Position numbers and translations under genes: made by a program. Of a stretch of DNA of 27,182 bases, positions 23,508-27,182 are shown piece by piece. The DNA comes from a virus. The first letter of the stretch is position 1; each line of letters begins with the position of its first letter. Below the pieces are notes generated by a model, which saw only the letters and a list, made by a program, of their open reading frames with translations, was not told where the DNA came from and ran no database searches. The stretch lies in IMG/VR virus record IMGVR_UViG_3300022934_000143, positions 1 to 27,182 of that record. One strand, given 5' to 3'.

Positions 23508-26021
23508 ATGGCTCTATTTGGTAACTTCATAGGTAACGCACTAGGGATGCAGTCTGCGGAGGAGTATACTCAATCCGTTGAGGCTGCAAGCCGCTTGCGT
23601 GATTTACAAAACAGAAATCAGTCCCTCAAGGACGAAGCAAATGTGCCTATTACCAATGAAGCTACCGGCCAAGTCGGTGGCCTTAGAGTGCCAGAGGCTT
23701 TCAGTTTTGATGATCTGACACAGCCGCCGCTTACTGAGGTTCCACCAGAACCTGTAGAGCCAGTTGCTCCCCCTGTTACGCAGACCCCAGAGACTCAGCT
23801 TGTACCCCGCACCGATGGTGAGGGGAGTATCATTGTTGAGACTGAGGATGGTTCGCTCCCTGAAGCACCAGTTACTACACTCACAGACCCCTTCACACAA
23901 GAAGACAGCACTTTGCTTCCTCCAGCTGGGGATGAGTTACCACCTATACCTCCGTTCAGACGCAACGGTGACAACACTGCGCGTAACCAAGAGATTGCTA
24001 GACGCACTAGCTTGGAAAACACAATGCGGGAAATTTATTCCGCAGCAGGTATTCGTCGTAGAGGCGGGCAAGGTACTCGAAATGTTACTCCTGAGCAAGG
24101 TCGCGCTTATACATGGTGGACTAGTGACGAGGCTTTCCGCCTTTTCTACAACAACCCACAAGAGCTAGAGCGTGCACGCCAAGACCCGATTGTTTACGCA
24201 TTAGAGTATATGGATCAGGCAGATCAGCGTACTACTTCTACAGTAGTACCAGAATCGGCTGAGCGCACTGAGCGTCTAATCACTGGCCGTATCGACGGAC
24301 TACGCACTCAGATTGGTAGTAACCGCGTACAGGAGGTCTACCGTTTAGCTAACGAAATCGGGATTGACCCATTCGCAGCCATTGCCATCTTTGGCATCGA
24401 GTCAGACTTTGGCCGTGCCAGAGGTGACAGCGCTCGCGGTGCGCGGGGCGGTATGCAAGTTATGCCCGCTCAGTTTGAACGGCTGAAGCGTTGGTTTGCA
24501 GACCCTGCTAACCGTAGCCAGATCGAAAGCGCGTTTACACTGCCAGACGGCACAGTAAACCAAGCTCGTGTTGACTACGCGATTGAGCAGTTTTCTAACA
24601 TGCGTATGCCAAACGCTCGCGGACAAGGTGGCTCAGCTAATCCTGAGATCATCAGTGGCCTAGCGCAACTGGTTTACAACAAAGCCATTGGCCTACCTAA
24701 AAATCTTTGGGGTGCAGGCTACCAAGGTAACGCAAATACGGTTCTAGAACTTGGCCGTCCGCTTAACGCAGACGATGGCAACATCAGTAACTCTGACTAC
24801 AACCGTGCGTATGTGACGCTGTATAACCACATCTACCAGACATACGGTGCGCAGCTAGCTGAAGTTCAAACACCATACGGTATTGATCTCAACACGATTC
24901 AAGGCTCAGGCGTTGGTCGTCCACAGATGGTACAGGCTCCACCCGTACCGCCTACGACACAACCTACTACACCGCCTACGACACAACCTACTACACCGTC
25001 TACTACACAGCCTGAGGTATCTACTGAGCCTCCTGCACGGACGGAAGTTACTCCCCCAGCTACTGAAACTGCTCCGCCGCCGCCAGAGTCTGCGGCAAAC
25101 TTGGAGAATGAAGTAGACATTGAGGTGTTTGTTACTAACCCTTCAGGTATTCCGATTGAGACACAGCGTGTGCTTGACGCACGCCGCATGATGACGGACT
25201 CTCTCAACCGTAACCTCAACGAAATTAACCGCGCAATCGCTACACAGAACCGCAGAGCGGATGAGTTTAGCCGCCTAGCCCAGATCGCAAGACGCAACCG
25301 CCAGCGTGATGTGGCAAATAATTACTTAGCGCAAGCAGACGCAGCGCGGCAAAATGCAGAACAACTCCGCGAGTCTGGCCTGGCGCTAACAGATCAAGCG
25401 CGTCAAAACATATTTGAGTATGATAATCGCCTGCTACTTATGCAGGGTGCGCAAGCGCTGTCAGACTTGTCTTTTGGTTCTACAGCTCGTGCAGGCGCGG
25501 TTCTGTCTGCATACAGTGGTTACGACATCCAGATTATTCCACGCTCAGATGGTAGATTTGATATGAGCGTAAACGGCACAGTTCAGCAGACATACACATA
25601 TGCTGAGTTGTCGCAACGCTTGCAGTTGGCATATGACCAGTCTTACCGTGAAGCTCAGCAAACACGCGCAGCATCTCGCGCCGATGCAATCTTTGAGTCT
25701 GACCTTGATACAGCAGCGGAAATCCGTAAGATTCAAGCACAGATGATTGCTAACAACGCAGAAGCAGCGGTCAAAGCCGCATACGACCAAGAGCTTGAGC
25801 GGATTAAAAACTCTAATGGTCAGGTCTTTAGCCTTGGCGATGGAAAAGCTATCATTAGACAAGGCAACGGCAACTACATACTGATTGACCCGAACGGCCA
25901 AATCCCTGATGTTAATAACCCAGGTGAAATGACTAGAGGGCTACAACGCATTCCGCTTACAAACGATCAAGCAAGCGGGCTAATAGCAGGTTCTAGCGGC
26001 GATCCGTATGCAACTAATTAG
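23508..26021 (+). CDS. Ejection protein with lytic transglycosylase domain
   Basis: An 837-aa virion protein. The N-terminus (1-150) is Pro/Glu-rich and probably flexible. Residues about 255-455 are an SLT-like lytic transglycosylase domain: GIESDFGRA with the catalytic Glu at residue 298, GGMQVMPAQF at about 314-323, YNKAIGLPKNLW and YVTLYNHIYQTYG. Such domains cut peptidoglycan glycan strands so the ejected DNA conduit can pass. A Pro/Thr linker (about 476-530) leads to a charged coiled coil (about 545-640) and a C-terminal region with beta features. In T7 the transglycosylase lies in gp16, so the order here resembles T7 but the domain sits mid-protein. Confidence 0.85.
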   Translation: MALFGNFIGNALGMQSAEEYTQSVEAASRLRDLQNRNQSLKDEANVPITNEATGQVGGLRVPEAFSFDDLTQPPLTEVPPEPVEPVAPPVTQTPETQLVPRTDGEGSIIVETEDGSLPEAPVTTLTDPFTQEDSTLLPPAGDELPPIPPFRRNGDNTARNQEIARRTSLENTMREIYSAAGIRRRGGQGTRNVTPEQGRAYTWWTSDEAFRLFYNNPQELERARQDPIVYALEYMDQADQRTTSTVVPESAERTERLITGRIDGLRTQIGSNRVQEVYRLANEIGIDPFAAIAIFGIESDFGRARGDSARGARGGMQVMPAQFERLKRWFADPANRSQIESAFTLPDGTVNQARVDYAIEQFSNMRMPNARGQGGSANPEIISGLAQLVYNKAIGLPKNLWGAGYQGNANTVLELGRPLNADDGNISNSDYNRAYVTLYNHIYQTYGAQLAEVQTPYGIDLNTIQGSGVGRPQMVQAPPVPPTTQPTTPPTTQPTTPSTTQPEVSTEPPARTEVTPPATETAPPPPESAANLENEVDIEVFVTNPSGIPIETQRVLDARRMMTDSLNRNLNEINRAIATQNRRADEFSRLAQIARRNRQRDVANNYLAQADAARQNAEQLRESGLALTDQARQNIFEYDNRLLLMQGAQALSDLSFGSTARAGAVLSAYSGYDIQIIPRSDGRFDMSVNGTVQQTYTYAELSQRLQLAYDQSYREAQQTRAASRADAIFESDLDTAAEIRKIQAQMIANNAEAAVKAAYDQELERIKNSNGQVFSLGDGKAIIRQGNGNYILIDPNGQIPDVNNPGEMTRGLQRIPLTNDQASGLIAGSSGDPYATN
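24948..25013 (+). repeat. Tandem 24-bp repeat in ejection protein linker
   Basis: Two identical 24-base units (24948-24971 and 24972-24995) beginning CCGCCTACGACACAACCTAC and a diverged third copy. They encode the Pro/Thr linker PPTTQPTT and may change in copy number between relatives. Confidence 0.85.
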
Positions 26022-26031
26022 GTAGGATAAC

Positions 26032-27182
26032 ATGGCAAAAGCGGGACTTTCACCTTTCGGTAGCCCAACACTTACCGCGATGAATCTGGAACCACTGGGC
26101 AATCCATACGATCCTACTCCTAACATCGGCGTTGGTAATCTTACAGGCAACGCAATGGAGAGCCTCACCGGAGCCGCCGAAGCTGCACGCTCGCAGTTTG
26201 CCATGCCTACCACTGTGACTAGACCGTCTAGACCACAGGGTTCCACAGTTCTATATAACCCAGCACAAGAAAAGATGTTTGTGAATGGGTCTATCTTTGA
26301 TCTAGATGATGCTGACACTGCCCTTCGCGTAGCAGATGACATCAACAGCGGTGGCGCAGAAGCTTTTCAGCAAGCACCTACTCGCCCAGCAGGTGAAGGT
26401 TGGTCAGAAGTACCGCCTGAAATGTGGAGTCAGTACATCAACGACATCCGCAACCCTTCACTAGGCAGACGGTTCAGTGAAAACTTCGGCACAGGTGTAG
26501 CTCAGTTACGTCAGTTGTTCGGCGCAGGTGCTACCCTCTTAGGTGCAGAAGAATACGGCCTCGGTGTGATGGAGCGTGCGGAAGAAGACATCCGCAAAAA
26601 CTCCCCATTCTACGGAGAAGCCACAGATATTGGTTTGGGTGAGGATGATCTTGGCCCAATCGAATGGTTCGTAGGGACACTAGGTACACAAGGCCCGATG
26701 CTACTTGAGACTATCGGTGTGGGTCTAGCAGGTTTCTTTGCAGGTTCTGCAGCAGCCCCTGGCCTTGGCTCTGTAGCAGGTACAGTCGCAGGTGTTTTCG
26801 GTAAGAAAGAATTTAAGCGTCGAGTTTTAGACGCAGCCCAAGAGTACGCAGCTGAACGAGCTAAAGGTAGAGCCGCAGCGCAAGCGTTTTTGCGTACTGA
26901 TAGAGGTCAAATCTTACGCCGTGCAGCAGGTATGACTGGCGCGGTAGCAGCAGGCTACGCCAACAATTATGGCCTTGCGTCATCTGACGTTTACCAAGAG
27001 TTACTAGACTCAGGCGTTGACCCTCAAGACTACGGCGCAAAAATGACTGCCCTATTATCGGGTATTCCTTACGCTGCACTCGACACCATCCCTGAGTTTG
27101 TACTTGGGGCTAAGTTATTTGGCGGTGTCCGTCTAGGCCAGCGCGGTGGAAGACTACGCCGTGGCGCTACAGCGCAGGAGCA
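26032..27182 (+). CDS. Large internal virion (ejection) protein, 3' partial
   Basis: An open frame of 383 codons from ATG 26032, 11 bases after the previous stop behind TAGGA, running off the right edge with no stop. The N-terminal 130 residues are Pro/Gly/Thr-rich. A segment near residues 180-230 has amphipathic and acidic helices. A Gly/Ala-rich hydrophobic stretch (ETIGVGLAGFFAGSAAAPGL, about 223-242) could insert in membrane. A charged helical region follows. Position at the end of the ejection block and this composition match the very large internal proteins of podoviruses (T7 gp16-type, over 1000 aa), but nothing here proves its final length. Confidence 0.75.
   Translation, partial: MAKAGLSPFGSPTLTAMNLEPLGNPYDPTPNIGVGNLTGNAMESLTGAAEAARSQFAMPTTVTRPSRPQGSTVLYNPAQEKMFVNGSIFDLDDADTALRVADDINSGGAEAFQQAPTRPAGEGWSEVPPEMWSQYINDIRNPSLGRRFSENFGTGVAQLRQLFGAGATLLGAEEYGLGVMERAEEDIRKNSPFYGEATDIGLGEDDLGPIEWFVGTLGTQGPMLLETIGVGLAGFFAGSAAAPGLGSVAGTVAGVFGKKEFKRRVLDAAQEYAAERAKGRAAAQAFLRTDRGQILRRAAGMTGAVAAGYANNYGLASSDVYQELLDSGVDPQDYGAKMTALLSGIPYAALDTIPEFVLGAKLFGGVRLGQRGGRLRRGATAQE

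Noticed and set aside
24948-25013. Short tandem repeats resembling a CRISPR array
   Set aside because: Units are directly adjacent with no spacers and are in frame with a Pro/Thr linker.

Overview
The window is one 27.2 kb stretch of a tailed double-stranded DNA phage, almost certainly a short-tailed (podovirus-type) marine bacteriophage or a close environmental relative. Every supported gene lies on the plus strand. Genes are packed end to end with many ATGA and TAATG stop/start overlaps, and no non-coding gap is longer than about 150 bases. I see no host genes, integrase, tRNA, IS element or CRISPR array. There is also no tape-measure, tail-tube, tail-sheath or baseplate gene, and the tail-assembly frameshift pair of long-tailed phages is absent. 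The marine assignment is an inference: several small proteins (82, 53, 90, 121, 146, 67 and 153 aa) resemble, from memory, families that recur in marine viral genomes. The host cannot be named. A holin of the three-TM type seen in alphaproteobacterial phages and gene transfer agents is a weak hint only.

Layout. (1) 1-1312: large terminase, missing its N-terminus at the window edge. (2) 1313-1462: a strong hairpin terminator followed by a sigma70-like promoter, which separates packaging from the virion operon. (3) 1463-6386: a 60-aa protein, portal, a 72-aa protein, scaffold, major capsid protein and a beta-rich decoration candidate, closed by a UUCG hairpin. (4) 6401-7681: a 100-aa beta protein, three tiny Lys/Arg-rich cysteine proteins in a row (one only 53 aa) and an acidic 102-aa protein. 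(5) 7678-8975: two coupled head-tail adaptor candidates. (6) 8984-15574: the fibre and receptor-binding region. It holds an Ig-like protein, a 773-aa fibre with a LamG domain set in an acidic repeat array, two fibres sharing an N-terminal module but ending in a glycine-rich tip or a C1q/TNF-like tip, and small accessory proteins. (7) 15552-17915: lysis region with five small membrane proteins, a 46-aa cysteine protein and a GH108 muramidase. (8) 17915-20604: a 790-aa tail nozzle candidate and its small partner. (9) 20640-27182: internal virion (ejection) proteins. These include a GNAT-like protein, a protein with a long hydrophobic Gly/Ala segment, an 837-aa protein with a lytic transglycosylase domain, and a very large protein cut by the window end.

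How it works together: terminase pumps DNA through the portal into a shell built by capsid protein on the scaffold. Adaptors and nozzle close the short tail, and the fibres provide host recognition. Internal proteins carrying a peptidoglycan-cutting domain are expected to be ejected to extend the short tail across the envelope. Holin-type proteins plus the GH108 enzyme release progeny. Terminase, portal, capsid, GH108 and transglycosylase calls rest on visible motifs. The remaining role calls rest on gene order, size and remembered family resemblance, and no database search was done.
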